Source: an uncultured Alteromonadaceae bacterium (GTDB lineage: Bacteria; Pseudomonadota; Gammaproteobacteria; Enterobacterales; Alteromonadaceae). Taken from it: a stretch of DNA of 64,000 nucleotides. Under the pieces are notes generated by a model. The model made no database searches and was not told the origin of the DNA. It was given only the letters and a program-made list of their open reading frames with translations. Every line of letters starts with the position of its first letter. Position 1 is the stretch's first letter. The DNA lies in the NCBI GenBank assembly GCA_947503265.1, contig CANNDC010000015.1:38014-102013 (forward strand). Direction: 5' to 3'. Shown in pieces: positions 55,282 through 64,000 of the stretch. Position numbers and translations under genes: made by a program.

Positions 55282-55307
55282 CAAGAATGGATCAAAACAC
55301 ATTCTTG
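55282..55307 (+). promoter_or_regulatory. second leader hairpin of nhaC
   Basis: CAAGAATG (55282-55289) and CATTCTTG (55300-55307) form an 8-bp stem with a ten-base loop, directly after the terminator-like hairpin. The two hairpins make a structured leader for nhaC. Confidence 0.45.
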
Positions 55308-55351
55308 GCAAAGGGTTTTTAATTGCAAGGATTTATAAGAGTGTCTGGCAA

Positions 55352-57082
55352 ATGAGTAAAATGCAAAATATATTAACAATAATCTGCATGATCTTTGGTT
55401 TGGCAGGGGCACTTTTTGTCAATTATTCTGTACCCGCCACATGGGTAGAGTCACAAGTTAAATACCAAACATTTGAAAATGATGAGGGTGCACTCGTATA
55501 CATTAATCGAGGTAAGGAAGTGCTGGTGCCCAAAACTATCGCGTACAGTAGCTCCCCAATTCGGCAATCCAAACTTGATGAAATAACAACATCACCTGAT
55601 TTTAAGGAACAATGGGTAATCAATGCGAACCAACCGGACAAACCTTATTTAATCAAAGCGGATTACCACTTTGGATTATGGTCATTGCTTCCTGCGTTTA
55701 TCGCCATTGCTTTGTGTCTTATCAGCCGTGAACCGCTTCTTGCACTTTTCAGTGGCATAGTAGTGGGCGGTTTTATGCTGGGAAAATTCGATATCAGTTC
55801 AGATGTATTGATTCCCAATATGGCAACAACAGACGCAGCTTCCATATTGATTTTGTATCTTTGGTTGCTTGGTGGGCTGATGGGGATATGGGGCAAAACG
55901 GGCGCTGCTCAGGCGTTTGCAGAATTAATGAGTCGAAAATTTGTAAAAGGTCCCAAATCGGCAAAAGTGATTACTTGGATGTTGGGGATCTTATTTTTCC
56001 AAGGCGGAACCATGAGTACGGTTTTAGTAGGAACTACGGTAAAACCCATGGCTGACAAGGCCAACGTCAGCCATGAAGAACTCAGTTATGTGGTCGATTC
56101 TACCGCCTCGCCTATCGCCGCCGTGGTAGCGTTTAATGCTTGGCCTGCCTATGTTCAAGCATTTCTGTTTGTTCCCGGCGTTGCTTTTTTGGCGACCGAA
56201 TCTGATCGACTCAGCTTTTTCTTTTCCAGTATTCCATTCAGTTTTTATAGTATTTTTGCTGTCATAGGTACACTTTTACTTAGCTTGGAGATAACCAAAT
56301 TTTCGGGCTCTCCAATGCGCAAAGCCATCAGTCGAGCACGCCTAACTGGTCAATTGGATGCCCCCAATGCAGCGCCTATCAGCGCCAAAGAATTACATCA
56401 GGTCAACACGCCTGAAAATTATCGCTCACATTGGTTAGAGTTTGCCTTACCCTTAGTCACATTAATTTTGGTGGCGATTATCACCTTTGTTATCAGTGGC
56501 TCACCACAAATTCATTGGGCTTTTGGTAGTGCACTATTTTTAGCAATTGCTGTGGCGTTGTTTAAAGGCATGAGTCTTAGAGACATGTTAGATGGATTAG
56601 GAACGGGGTGGAAAGGCGTAGTGATTGCGTCCATCATACTGATGTTAGCCATCACAATCGGCGCCATAAGTCGCCAGTTGGGCGGGGGTATTTATCTGGT
56701 AGATCTGCTGGGTGAACATCTATCTTATTGGATGTTACCGGTAATATTACAACTGCTTACCATGCTGATCGCATTTAGCACGGGGACCAGTTGGGGCACC
56801 TACGCCATAGCATTTCCATTGGCGATGCCTTTGGTTTGGGCAGTTTCTCAAAGTGAAATGTTGGCCGATCCAGAAATATTCATGATGATTTGTTTTGCCG
56901 CTGTATTAAACGGCAGTGTATTCGGTGATCAATGCTCGCCCATTTCCGATACGACGATTTTAAGCTCAATGACCACAGGTTGCGACCTAATGGATCACGT
57001 CAAAACTCAAATCGTCCCAGCCAGCTTCGCAGCAACGGCAGCTGGACTACTTTGGACGCTATGCGCAGTCACACTAACTTAG
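55352..57082 (+). CDS. NhaC-family Na+/H+ antiporter
   Basis: A 576-aa protein with about 12 membrane spans and typical NhaC blocks: FQGGTMSTVLVGTTVKPMADK, DSTASPIAAVVAFNAWPAY, STGTSWGTYAIAFPLAMPL and NGSVFGDQCSPISDTTILSS. It exports Na+ for H+ and is common in marine bacteria. Residues 28-105 form an N-terminal extension outside the membrane core (VPATWVESQVKYQTF). ATG 55352 is preferred; an upstream ATG-like extension would read into the leader hairpins. Confidence 0.88.
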   Translation: MSKMQNILTIICMIFGLAGALFVNYSVPATWVESQVKYQTFENDEGALVYINRGKEVLVPKTIAYSSSPIRQSKLDEITTSPDFKEQWVINANQPDKPYLIKADYHFGLWSLLPAFIAIALCLISREPLLALFSGIVVGGFMLGKFDISSDVLIPNMATTDAASILILYLWLLGGLMGIWGKTGAAQAFAELMSRKFVKGPKSAKVITWMLGILFFQGGTMSTVLVGTTVKPMADKANVSHEELSYVVDSTASPIAAVVAFNAWPAYVQAFLFVPGVAFLATESDRLSFFFSSIPFSFYSIFAVIGTLLLSLEITKFSGSPMRKAISRARLTGQLDAPNAAPISAKELHQVNTPENYRSHWLEFALPLVTLILVAIITFVISGSPQIHWAFGSALFLAIAVALFKGMSLRDMLDGLGTGWKGVVIASIILMLAITIGAISRQLGGGIYLVDLLGEHLSYWMLPVILQLLTMLIAFSTGTSWGTYAIAFPLAMPLVWAVSQSEMLADPEIFMMICFAAVLNGSVFGDQCSPISDTTILSSMTTGCDLMDHVKTQIVPASFAATAAGLLWTLCAVTLT

Positions 57083-57098
57083 TTAACCCAAGTTGAGG

Positions 57099-57854
57099 CT
57101 AGTTCGTCAACTCTTCCAACTTGGCACGATTGCGTCGGGATAGAGTCAAGACGGTGCCATTTTTCAGGATAACAGAGTAATCCCCTTTGTCATTCGGCCG
57201 CAATTCACTAATGCAGCTTCTACGCACAATGGATGAACGGTGAATACGTACAAAAATACTGGGATCAAGTTGGTTCTCTAGCGCCGACAAGGTTTCGCGA
57301 TGCAACATATGTGAACCATCCGCGAGGTGAATTTCGGCATAATTGCCCGCGCCCGTAATATAGTCAATTTGTTCAACATCAATCAGTCGAATACGACCTG
57401 GATCTCTAATCACAAGGCGCTCTCGATATTGTTTCTGTTTGTCGATGGCCATTTTCTCGATGATTTCACTGATTTTCGAATAATCCTGCCGATCTTCATC
57501 TTTTCGTTTTTCTCTCGCTCGGTCAAAAGCCACAAAAAATCGCTCATCATCAAAAGGCTTTAGAATGTAATCGATGGCATTAATTTCAAACGCGTCAATA
57601 GCGTGTTCAGTATAGGCAGTGGCAAAAATGATGATACTTTTCTTAGGTAAATGCTTAGCCAATTCAATTCCAGAAAGTCCCGGCATTTCGATGTCGAGCA
57701 CGACAATATCTGGTTGATACTCGTTCGCTATTATCAAGGCTTGATTGCCATCTTCTGCCTCATAAATATCTTCAACATCCGGGATGTTCTTAAGTAATAA
57801 TTTAACTGTTTCTCGGGCCAAATGCTCATCATCAGCTATTAGAACCTTAAGCAT
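57099..57854 (-). CDS. LytTR-family response regulator
   Basis: A 251-aa regulator with a receiver domain (phospho-acceptor Asp54 in VVLDIEMPG, DD at 8-9, Lys in ILKPFDD) and a C-terminal LytTR DNA-binding domain (DPGRIRLIDVEQIDYITGAGNYAEIHLADG, FVRIHRSSIVRRSCI). It overlaps the histidine kinase by 8 bp and so is co-translated with it. Two LytTR-like sites lie upstream of the divergent TonB receptor. Confidence 0.88.
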   Translation of the reverse strand: MLKVLIADDEHLARETVKLLLKNIPDVEDIYEAEDGNQALIIANEYQPDIVVLDIEMPGLSGIELAKHLPKKSIIIFATAYTEHAIDAFEINAIDYILKPFDDERFFVAFDRAREKRKDEDRQDYSKISEIIEKMAIDKQKQYRERLVIRDPGRIRLIDVEQIDYITGAGNYAEIHLADGSHMLHRETLSALENQLDPSIFVRIHRSSIVRRSCISELRPNDKGDYSVILKNGTVLTLSRRNRAKLEELTN

Positions 57855-58929
57855 CTTGTTCTCCTATAGGAATGGCTAAATGAGTCTCAAATAAATCGTC
57901 TTTTAAAGGGTGAAGTTCGAGTCGAAAGTGGCTGTATATTCGAGCCAGCCTTTCACGGGTATTGGTTAGGCCAATCCCAAAACCCTGATGTTTATCATCT
58001 TTGGCAACCTTATTGGTTAACAACACTGTCAGCTCAGTCTCGTCTCTTCTTATTTCTAAATTGAGCGGATTTCGATTCGATTCCAATTGCGAACCATGTT
58101 GCACAGCATTTTCCACCAAGGGATGTAAAAGCATATTCGGAATAGCCAGCTCTAAACAGTCTGGTTGCACTGAAATATGAGTATCTAGTTTGTCTGCGAA
58201 GCGCATTTTCTGGATTGCCAAGTAGCTGTTAATAAAAGCGACTTCGTCTTTTACTTTGATATTTGAGTGATTTTTGTTCTCCAAAATTTTACGCAGCATC
58301 AAACTTAACTCTGACAAGGCTGAAACCGCATCCTTTTCGCGTTTTAATCTCACCAAACTAGCAATGGTATTGAGTGCATTGAATAGAAAATGAGGATTGA
58401 GCTGCGACCGCAGAGTTTTGAGTTGCTCTTGTGTTAATGCGTGATGCAATCGTTTTAGTTCAATCCCTTCCTGTATCGCATTGTGGTAAAAGCGTATCCC
58501 TAAACCTGCGGCTAACACGCCAACATATATAAAAACATCAAGTTGAGAACTGTTCGCCAAAGTATGAGTAAACGCATTCCAAAATTGATCTACCCCTAAA
58601 TCTCGCAAAAGTACTCTTGCCAAGCTACAAAATGCCCAATAGCAAAATAGCATGACAACCATCCAAAACACGTGGCTTAAAACACGATTGGTTAGGGGCA
58701 CATTGGGTTTTTCATTGACCCGAATCACCAGAAAAATGCCCGAAGTTACCGCTATCCAAGACAAGAACCATGGGCTCATCAAAACCCAAGTTTGAATCAA
58801 AGAAATCTCCTTTTCGGTTCCCACGGTCGCACCATATTGAATATGGGAAAACAGTGCGTGTACAGCCAACCAAAAGAAGATATTGGCAAACCAAAAGTAG
58901 CGATTCAGATAACTAGGTCTATATTCCAT
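57847..58929 (-). CDS. LytS/YehU-like histidine kinase
   Basis: A 360-aa membrane kinase with about four spans (residues 12-150) and a His_kinase domain, phospho-acceptor His180 in LNPHFLFNALNTI, then an ATPase domain with LLHPLVENAVQHGS and GFGIGLTNTRERL. It would sense an unknown signal and phosphorylate the LytTR regulator. It starts at ATG 58929, 450 bp from the divergent TonB receptor. Confidence 0.87.
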   Translation of the reverse strand: MEYRPSYLNRYFWFANIFFWLAVHALFSHIQYGATVGTEKEISLIQTWVLMSPWFLSWIAVTSGIFLVIRVNEKPNVPLTNRVLSHVFWMVVMLFCYWAFCSLARVLLRDLGVDQFWNAFTHTLANSSQLDVFIYVGVLAAGLGIRFYHNAIQEGIELKRLHHALTQEQLKTLRSQLNPHFLFNALNTIASLVRLKREKDAVSALSELSLMLRKILENKNHSNIKVKDEVAFINSYLAIQKMRFADKLDTHISVQPDCLELAIPNMLLHPLVENAVQHGSQLESNRNPLNLEIRRDETELTVLLTNKVAKDDKHQGFGIGLTNTRERLARIYSHFRLELHPLKDDLFETHLAIPIGEQDA

Positions 58930-59229
58930 GGGGAGTGGTTTTTTTATTACTGATAAAGAATGCGTTTATTAAAATAACCATGTTTTACTCAATGATCCAC
59001 ATATTAACTTCCCGCATTTCGTCCCATTCGTTCCCCACTAGTACCAGAAATTCTAATCCTCCACAAATTTGCCAGATTTTGTTGAACTCTACGCACAATT
59101 CAAACTAAAACAATATATATTTATATTTTTCATATAGTTACAAAATTTCTAGTCTGCCAAAAGGGCAAAATCGATTGTTAAAAATGAAGCTGAGAAATAA
59201 AAGTTCCCCCTGTTCACCCTAGTCTAGTA

Positions 59230-59259
59230 ACCGTTCGTCACTCACCTTAAACAGTTGGT
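59230..59259 (+). promoter_or_regulatory. pair of LytTR-like binding sites
   Basis: ACCGTTCGT (59230-59238) and ACAGTTGGT (59251-59259) are direct 9-bp repeats with exactly 12 bp between them. The published LytTR consensus is [TA][AC][CA]GTTN[AT][TG] with 12-13 bp between; each site differs only at position 8. They are about 120 bp upstream of the receptor ATG. Confidence 0.6.
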
Positions 59260-59288
59260 GGATACTCGCTAGTGCAACTCTCTGGTTA

Positions 59289-59303
59289 AGCATAATTTAT
59301 GCT
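59289..59303. promoter_or_regulatory. perfect 7-1-7 palindrome
   Basis: AGCATAA-T-TTATGCT is a perfect palindrome 76 bp upstream of the TonB receptor ATG. It may be an operator of an unidentified repressor. An 8-bp inverted repeat CGAAATAA/TTATTTCG follows at 59321-59343. Confidence 0.4.
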
Positions 59304-59379
59304 CAGGCAAGTAGTTTTGCCGAAATAAAAAATAATTATTTCGTCCGCAATTATTGCAAGGGCGAACTAGGGAGAATAT

Positions 59380-62343
59380 ATGTTTAATAATTCTAAATTG
59401 GCTAATTCGATAAAGCTGGCGCTCTGCGCTGGTGCACTATCGACCATGGCAACCTCGACCACACACGCGCAAGAGGCTGCTTCAGCGGATGAGAGTAACG
59501 TTGAAAAAATTTCTATCACCGGTAGTCGTATACGCGCTCCGGGTGTGGAATCTTCAAGTCCAATATTTTCATTGGGTGAAGAAGAAGTCGTTTATTTGCA
59601 AACACCTGAATTTGAAAAAATCATCAGGTCGCTACCTTCAACAATTCCAGCTGATGGTGGCAACGTAAATAACGGTACTGCTGGTGCAGCGACTATCGAC
59701 CTTCGTGGTCTTGGCGCTCAGCGTAACTTGGTGTTGATGAACGGCAAGCGTATGGTGCCGTTCAACTTTGATGGTCAAGTGGATACCTCAACTATACCCA
59801 CAGCGTTAATCGAAAGGATAGACGTAGTAACGGGTGGTGCTTCTGCGGTATATGGTTCAGATGCTATCTCGGGTGCGGTAAACGTTATTTTAAAGAATAA
59901 CTTCCAAGGTGTCGCAGTCGATATGAATCACTCAGAAAGTGATGATGGCGATGGTGATCAAGATAACTTGTCAGTCACAATTGGCGCTAACTTTGATGAA
60001 AGCCGAGGTAACGCAGTCTTGTCCATTGGCTGGATGGAAAGGGATTCCGTTTTACTCGGTGGCCGTTCTTTAGGCTTATTCGGCATAGACTCGAACACGG
60101 GTTCAGGTCTTGAAGAATTCTTAAATGGTGATGTGGCAACGCCTCCTCCAGCAGGATGCGGCGGACCAAGTGTGGTAGATATCACAGGAAGTGGTTCAAC
60201 TACGGCAATTCCTACCCGATTTGAACTTATCGGTACGGGCGTCAACGGCCAATTCAGAGAAGACCGTACTTTAGGTACAAACTGTAGCCGCTTTAACTTT
60301 AACCCATTCAACTATTATCAAACCCCCGCAGAGCGCTACAATGCAACCGCGTTAGCAAGGTATGATATTACTGATGAAATAGAAGTTTATTCATCTTTCA
60401 ATTTCACTAATACCACGGTTGTTCAGCAAGTAGCTCCTTCTGGTACCTTCGGTACGAGCTTTGTTCTACCACTATACAATCCTTTGATTAGTGACCAAGC
60501 CCTTAACTTTATCTTAGACGGTGCCAATGCTGCTGTTGCTAGCGGTGCACTCGTTGATGGTGGAAGTTGGCGAGATGTGAATAGTAACGGAGTGGTTGAT
60601 ACTGAAGATAACGTCGATGTACGTTTAAGACGCCGTACTCTGGAGCTAGGCTTCAGAACAGAGCGTTACGATTCAGAAATTTGGCAATTAAACACCGGTA
60701 TTCGCGGTACGCTTTATGAAGATTGGAATTTTGATTTTTCTTATCAATACGGAGAAGCTAACAGAACCACAGTCCGTGGCGGTTACACCAACGTAGGAAA
60801 CATTGAAAATGCCTTGGATACGCGCGATGGAGTAACGTGTGCTGTGGGTGGAACTTGTGTACCAATCGATTTATTCGGTGGATTTGGCACTATCACCCCT
60901 GCAATGGCTGCTTACTCGCAAGCCATAGCGTTGCAACAACAAAAGTATGAACAAGAAATCATGTCTTTGGTACTTGATGGCCCAGTTGATTTCATTGAGC
61001 TACCTACCGCTGGTGCGCCTTTGGCAATGAGCTTTGGTTTTGAAAAGCGTAATGAGACGGGTATCTTAGAACCTGATGAATGTTTGAAAGAATCTCCTGC
61101 AAGTTGTCAAGGTGGAGCAGGTGGTAACTTACTACCAATCTCTGGTGGCTACAAAGTAGATGAGTTTTTCTTCGAAGGTATCTTACCGATCTTCGATGGT
61201 ATGGCATTCGCCGAAACCATGGACTTAGAGTTTGGTTTCCGTTCGTCTGACTTTGATACAGTGGGTACAACTGATTCATGGAAAGTGGGATTCAACTGGC
61301 GTCCAGTTGAGCCATTACTACTTCGTGTTATGCAGCAACAAGCTAACCGTGCGCCAAACGTGGGTGAAATTGGTTCGCCTGTTACTTCCGGCTTGGACAA
61401 CGCAACACAAGACCCTTGTTCAGTTGCTAATGCTGGAAGTATTGACGCAACGCTTCGTCAACTTTGTATCTCTACTGGTATGACGGATGCGCAAGTGGGT
61501 GTAATTCCAGATATTATTTCTGGTCAAATTAATACCTTCGCAGGTAGTAACCCGGCGGCCCTTCCTGGCCCAGAAGAAGCAGATACATTCACTGCTGGAG
61601 CGGTATGGACACCTAACTTTGATTGGGCAAATGATTTCACCATGTCAGTGGATTACTATGATATCGATATCCAAAATATCATTGGTGAATTTTCGGCACA
61701 GGAAATTTTGGATGCCTGTTACACAGATGGAGATCCTGTTGAGTGTGCGAAAATCAATCGTGTTGGCGGTGATTTAACGGGTTCCGCTGCTGGGGTTAAC
61801 TTGTTTACGACCAACTTGAAGTTCTTAAGAGCTGAAGGTTTGGAAGTTGCTTTCAACTTCAACTTTGATGTTGAGGAATGGGGTAACATTGCTATCTCGG
61901 CTAACATTAACAAGTATCTGACTCAAGAGTCTCAAAGTTCCGACACTGTTCCAGTGCTTGATTGTAAAGGGTTCTACGGTACTAGTTGTGACCCGATTTC
62001 AGACTTGAGATGGATACAGCGTACAACATGGACGCTAGATGATTTGACCTTGTCATTGTTGTGGAGACATATCGATTCTGTTGAAGTCGAGCCGGGCGAA
62101 GCTAGTTTGCGTTTCGAATCGTTCAGAAAGATTCCTGCATATGATTACTTTGACCTATTTGCTAGTTACGCATTGACGGACAACCTTACCTTCACACTGG
62201 GTATCGACAATATGTTTGATAAAGATCCACCAGTTGTAGGTAACGATGTAGGTGATACTAGTTCTAACTCAGGTAATACCTTCCCAAGTAACTATGAAGT
62301 TTTGGGTAGAATCTACAAAGGTGGTATCAAGGTTAAATTCTAA
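59380..62343 (+). CDS. TonB-dependent outer-membrane receptor
   Basis: A 987-aa receptor with a signal peptide (SIKLALCAGALSTMATSTTHAQ), TonB-box-like region (EKISITGSRIRAPG), plug (AATIDLRGLGAQRNLVLMNGKRMVP, IERIDVVTGGASAVYGSDAISGAVN) and a 22-strand barrel ending LGRIYKGGIKVKF. It lacks an STN domain, so it does not use FecR signalling. It is of the TonB-carbohydrate type, and its substrate is unknown. LytTR-like sites lie upstream and a strong terminator follows. Confidence 0.9.
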   Translation: MFNNSKLANSIKLALCAGALSTMATSTTHAQEAASADESNVEKISITGSRIRAPGVESSSPIFSLGEEEVVYLQTPEFEKIIRSLPSTIPADGGNVNNGTAGAATIDLRGLGAQRNLVLMNGKRMVPFNFDGQVDTSTIPTALIERIDVVTGGASAVYGSDAISGAVNVILKNNFQGVAVDMNHSESDDGDGDQDNLSVTIGANFDESRGNAVLSIGWMERDSVLLGGRSLGLFGIDSNTGSGLEEFLNGDVATPPPAGCGGPSVVDITGSGSTTAIPTRFELIGTGVNGQFREDRTLGTNCSRFNFNPFNYYQTPAERYNATALARYDITDEIEVYSSFNFTNTTVVQQVAPSGTFGTSFVLPLYNPLISDQALNFILDGANAAVASGALVDGGSWRDVNSNGVVDTEDNVDVRLRRRTLELGFRTERYDSEIWQLNTGIRGTLYEDWNFDFSYQYGEANRTTVRGGYTNVGNIENALDTRDGVTCAVGGTCVPIDLFGGFGTITPAMAAYSQAIALQQQKYEQEIMSLVLDGPVDFIELPTAGAPLAMSFGFEKRNETGILEPDECLKESPASCQGGAGGNLLPISGGYKVDEFFFEGILPIFDGMAFAETMDLEFGFRSSDFDTVGTTDSWKVGFNWRPVEPLLLRVMQQQANRAPNVGEIGSPVTSGLDNATQDPCSVANAGSIDATLRQLCISTGMTDAQVGVIPDIISGQINTFAGSNPAALPGPEEADTFTAGAVWTPNFDWANDFTMSVDYYDIDIQNIIGEFSAQEILDACYTDGDPVECAKINRVGGDLTGSAAGVNLFTTNLKFLRAEGLEVAFNFNFDVEEWGNIAISANINKYLTQESQSSDTVPVLDCKGFYGTSCDPISDLRWIQRTTWTLDDLTLSLLWRHIDSVEVEPGEASLRFESFRKIPAYDYFDLFASYALTDNLTFTLGIDNMFDKDPPVVGNDVGDTSSNSGNTFPSNYEVLGRIYKGGIKVKF

Positions 62344-62371
62344 GCTTATCTGAGCCTTAAAAATAATAACT

Positions 62372-62395
62372 AGCCCGACTTTGTCGGGCTTTTTT
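62372..62395 (+). terminator. intrinsic terminator of the TonB receptor
   Basis: AGCCCGAC-TTT-GTCGGGCT is a perfect 8-bp GC-rich stem followed by TTTTT, 28 bp after the receptor stop. It also serves the convergent DUF1653 gene. Confidence 0.92.
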
Positions 62396-62615
62396 ATTCC
62401 ACGAAAGTAAATCGAGGCACTTGTTTACCATCAATTTCAACTGTCTCAGTAAACATAGTGAAGGGTCTGACCCAAAGATCAAAATTGCCATATAAAGTGC
62501 GGTAAACCACAACTTTAGATTCGTCTTCTGAATGGGTAGCCACACCAATCACTTCATACATATTGCCTTTGTAATGGCGATATTTACCTTGTCTAACAGT
62601 GTGAACTTCTGACAT
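62394..62615 (-). CDS. DUF1653 family protein
   Basis: A 73-aa protein with the DUF1653 pattern (VRQGKYRHYKGNMYEVIGVATHSEDESKVVVYRTLYG, WVRPFTMFTETVE). The family is small and of unknown function. It begins 13 bases before the end of the MFS gene, on the same strand, with a GGAAAATTATCG-type leader, and is probably co-transcribed with the MFS gene. Confidence 0.8.
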   Translation of the reverse strand: MSEVHTVRQGKYRHYKGNMYEVIGVATHSEDESKVVVYRTLYGNFDLWVRPFTMFTETVEIDGKQVPRFTFVE

Positions 62616-62627
62616 CGATAATTTTCC

Positions 62628-63815
62628 TTATGAACTCACAAATTTGTGATGCTTGATACGGTAAGCTTGCCAGATAAGTAGCAAGATATGTAAGACAATG
62701 ATGAGCAAACTTGTGTACATCAAACCTTGCCAGCCAAGAGCGTAGAGCATAGCCCCGGCACTCAACGCAGCAATAGCCTGAGCGGTAAACACAGAAAATT
62801 CGTTAACGCCCTGCACTTTGAATTTCTGAGCGTTGTTATAGGTTTTTGGAAGCAAAACCGTGCCACCTAAAAATAAGAAGTTCCAACCGATTCCCAGCAT
62901 AACAAGCGCAAACCAGTAATTCAGAAATTCGCTACCGGCCAAGGCTGCTCCGATCGTCACTAAGTAACACCCTAGGCCAAGCACAATGACTTTGTTCGCC
63001 CCTAATTTAGCCACCAGCCAACCACTTATTAATGAGGGCAAATACATGGCGATAATATGACTTTGAATCACCCACTTTGTGTGTTCCAGTGAATGATGCT
63101 CTGCGACATGCATATGCACAGGTGTTGCCGTCATAATAAAGCTCATTAGTGCATAGCCAACCACGGAAACAGAAACAGCGATAATAAAAACAGGCTTTGT
63201 CAATACCTCAGAAATAGAAGTCGTCGAGTGTGTATCGTTAAACACTGGGGCATGAGTTTCTTTAAATCTGCTAAACAACAAAGCGCATAGCATGCCTATT
63301 ATCGACATCAAAAGGAAGGTACCAACAAAGTCTTGCTCGACCCAGTCTCTTCCTAACGTTACCAACTCTGGACCGACGATAGCGGCCCCCAATCCGCCTA
63401 ACAAAACGGTTGAAGCTGCCTTGGGCATCAATTCGACGGCAACAGATTCCATAGCTGCAAACCGAATTTGTTGAAAACCGGAAATAGCCAATCCCAACAC
63501 AAATGAAGCCGCCAAAAACACATAAAAGTTTACAATAAATGCTGAATAGGCCGCCACTAAAGCAGAACAGGACGATAACAAAGCAACACCAATAAATATG
63601 GGTTTACGACCCAGTTTACCCATCAATCGTGTGACAGGCATAACACCACAAGCGGTGCCAACAATCATCAATGCTACAGGTAAAGTTGATAGCTCGGGTG
63701 AAGGGGCCAATTGCGCACCCAAAACGCCTCCAACGATGACCATCATAGCCCCGGCACTCATAGCCAATGACAAAATAACAGTGAGCAACCACACATTAAT
63801 GGGAAGTTTAGACAT
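62628..63815 (-). CDS. MFS transporter
   Basis: A 395-aa major facilitator with 12 spans and the motif A-like GLMGKLGRKPIFIG-type loop between spans 2 and 3. It probably exports a small molecule. ATG 63815 is chosen because AAGG lies seven bases upstream; an upstream extension to 63866 has no site. An octanucleotide repeat lies about 108 bp before this start. Confidence 0.85.
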   Translation of the reverse strand: MSKLPINVWLLTVILSLAMSAGAMMVIVGGVLGAQLAPSPELSTLPVALMIVGTACGVMPVTRLMGKLGRKPIFIGVALLSSCSALVAAYSAFIVNFYVFLAASFVLGLAISGFQQIRFAAMESVAVELMPKAASTVLLGGLGAAIVGPELVTLGRDWVEQDFVGTFLLMSIIGMLCALLFSRFKETHAPVFNDTHSTTSISEVLTKPVFIIAVSVSVVGYALMSFIMTATPVHMHVAEHHSLEHTKWVIQSHIIAMYLPSLISGWLVAKLGANKVIVLGLGCYLVTIGAALAGSEFLNYWFALVMLGIGWNFLFLGGTVLLPKTYNNAQKFKVQGVNEFSVFTAQAIAALSAGAMLYALGWQGLMYTSLLIIVLHILLLIWQAYRIKHHKFVSS

Positions 63816-63922
63816 GACTACCTTAGAAAGAGAATGTAGAAAAACAACTGCTAGACGATAACACAAGCTTTGTGGTTTCTACTGATGTTTATCGTTAATT
63901 AACCGTTAGTGGTCGATTATCC

Positions 63923-64000
63923 AGTTTTCTGGTTTTCTGGTTTTCTGGTTTTCTGGTTTTCTGGTTTTCTGGTTTTCTGGTTTTCTGGTTTTCTGGTTTT
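63923..64000 (-). repeat. octanucleotide tandem repeat at the window edge
   Basis: About nine and a half perfect or near-perfect copies of GGTTTTCT run from 63923 to the window end. On the minus strand the unit is AGAAAACC, placed upstream of the MFS gene. The full copy number cannot be seen here. Confidence 0.9.

Larger units (their letters stand above)
58930..59379. other. divergent regulatory region, LytS-TonB receptor
   Basis: This 450-bp AT-rich gap separates the kinase and receptor genes. It holds the LytTR-like pair, a 7-1-7 palindrome and a second inverted repeat, and ends with a strong AGGGAGA ribosome site for the receptor. I found no credible ORF in it. Confidence 0.5.

Overview
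The window looks like chromosomal DNA from a marine gammaproteobacterium of the order Alteromonadales, in the Glaciecola/Paraglaciecola/Alteromonas neighbourhood. The evidence is moderate to low GC, three large TonB-dependent receptors, four type I sulfatases, two LacZ-type GH2 enzymes, a FecI/FecR pair, a YggN-like DUF2884 protein, TrmN6, a CLCA_X-like protein and an S9 dipeptidyl peptidase. The genus is an inference. I saw no rRNA, tRNA, CRISPR array, prophage or complete insertion sequence.

Layout. 0-9 kb: a siderophore receptor behind a Fur box, an FMN flavoprotein, a membrane protein, an RNase J-like nuclease that appears to start at AUU, and a three-gene operon of two acyltransferases and an MscS channel. 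9-23 kb: a one-strand polysaccharide-utilisation locus. In transcription order it holds a sulfatase-GH16 fusion, a sulfatase lipoprotein, FecI sigma factor, FecR anti-sigma, an STN-bearing TonB receptor, a GH2 lipoprotein and a third sulfatase. The set fits import and desulfation of a sulfated galactan of red-algal type (agar, porphyran or carrageenan class). 23-36 kb: sensor kinase, MscS channel, small membrane proteins, a YggN-like protein, reductases, a sodium symporter, a PhoD-like phosphatase and a divergent beta-propeller protein. 36-45 kb: a second, cytoplasmic GH2 enzyme, flavodoxin, CLCA_X, ExbD, rhodanese, a DJ-1/AraC regulator, a CheW-like protein and TrmN6. 45-54 kb: S9 peptidase, PLP dehydratase, amidohydrolase, a fourth sulfatase, GNAT and an MBL hydrolase. 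55-64 kb: a complete MITE, NhaC antiporter, a LytS/LytTR two-component pair divergent from a third TonB receptor, DUF1653 and an MFS transporter.

How the genes work together. In the 9-23 kb locus the STN receptor, FecR and FecI form the usual surface-signalling chain: ligand binding outside would release FecI to transcribe uptake and degradation genes. The sulfatases carry the C-x-P-S-R formylglycine signature, so they need a maturation enzyme encoded elsewhere. The lipoprotein GH2 and the fusion protein would act outside the cytoplasm, while the second GH2 (36.7-39.9 kb) would finish galactosides inside the cell. The LytTR regulator at 57 kb probably controls the divergent receptor at 59 kb, because two LytTR-like half sites with a 12-bp spacer lie between them.

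A recurrent non-coding theme is short-period, degenerate tandem repetition. The periods are 8, 11, 13, 13x2, 15 and 18 bp. Two 13-bp-based arrays fill the leaders of unrelated genes, one ending just before the TTG start at 36466 and one just before the ATG at 43089. Together with the sulfatase-GH16 fusion, the AUU start, the internal signal-peptide-like segment in the FecA-type receptor, and the amidohydrolase relic at 53.5 kb, these are the most unusual features.
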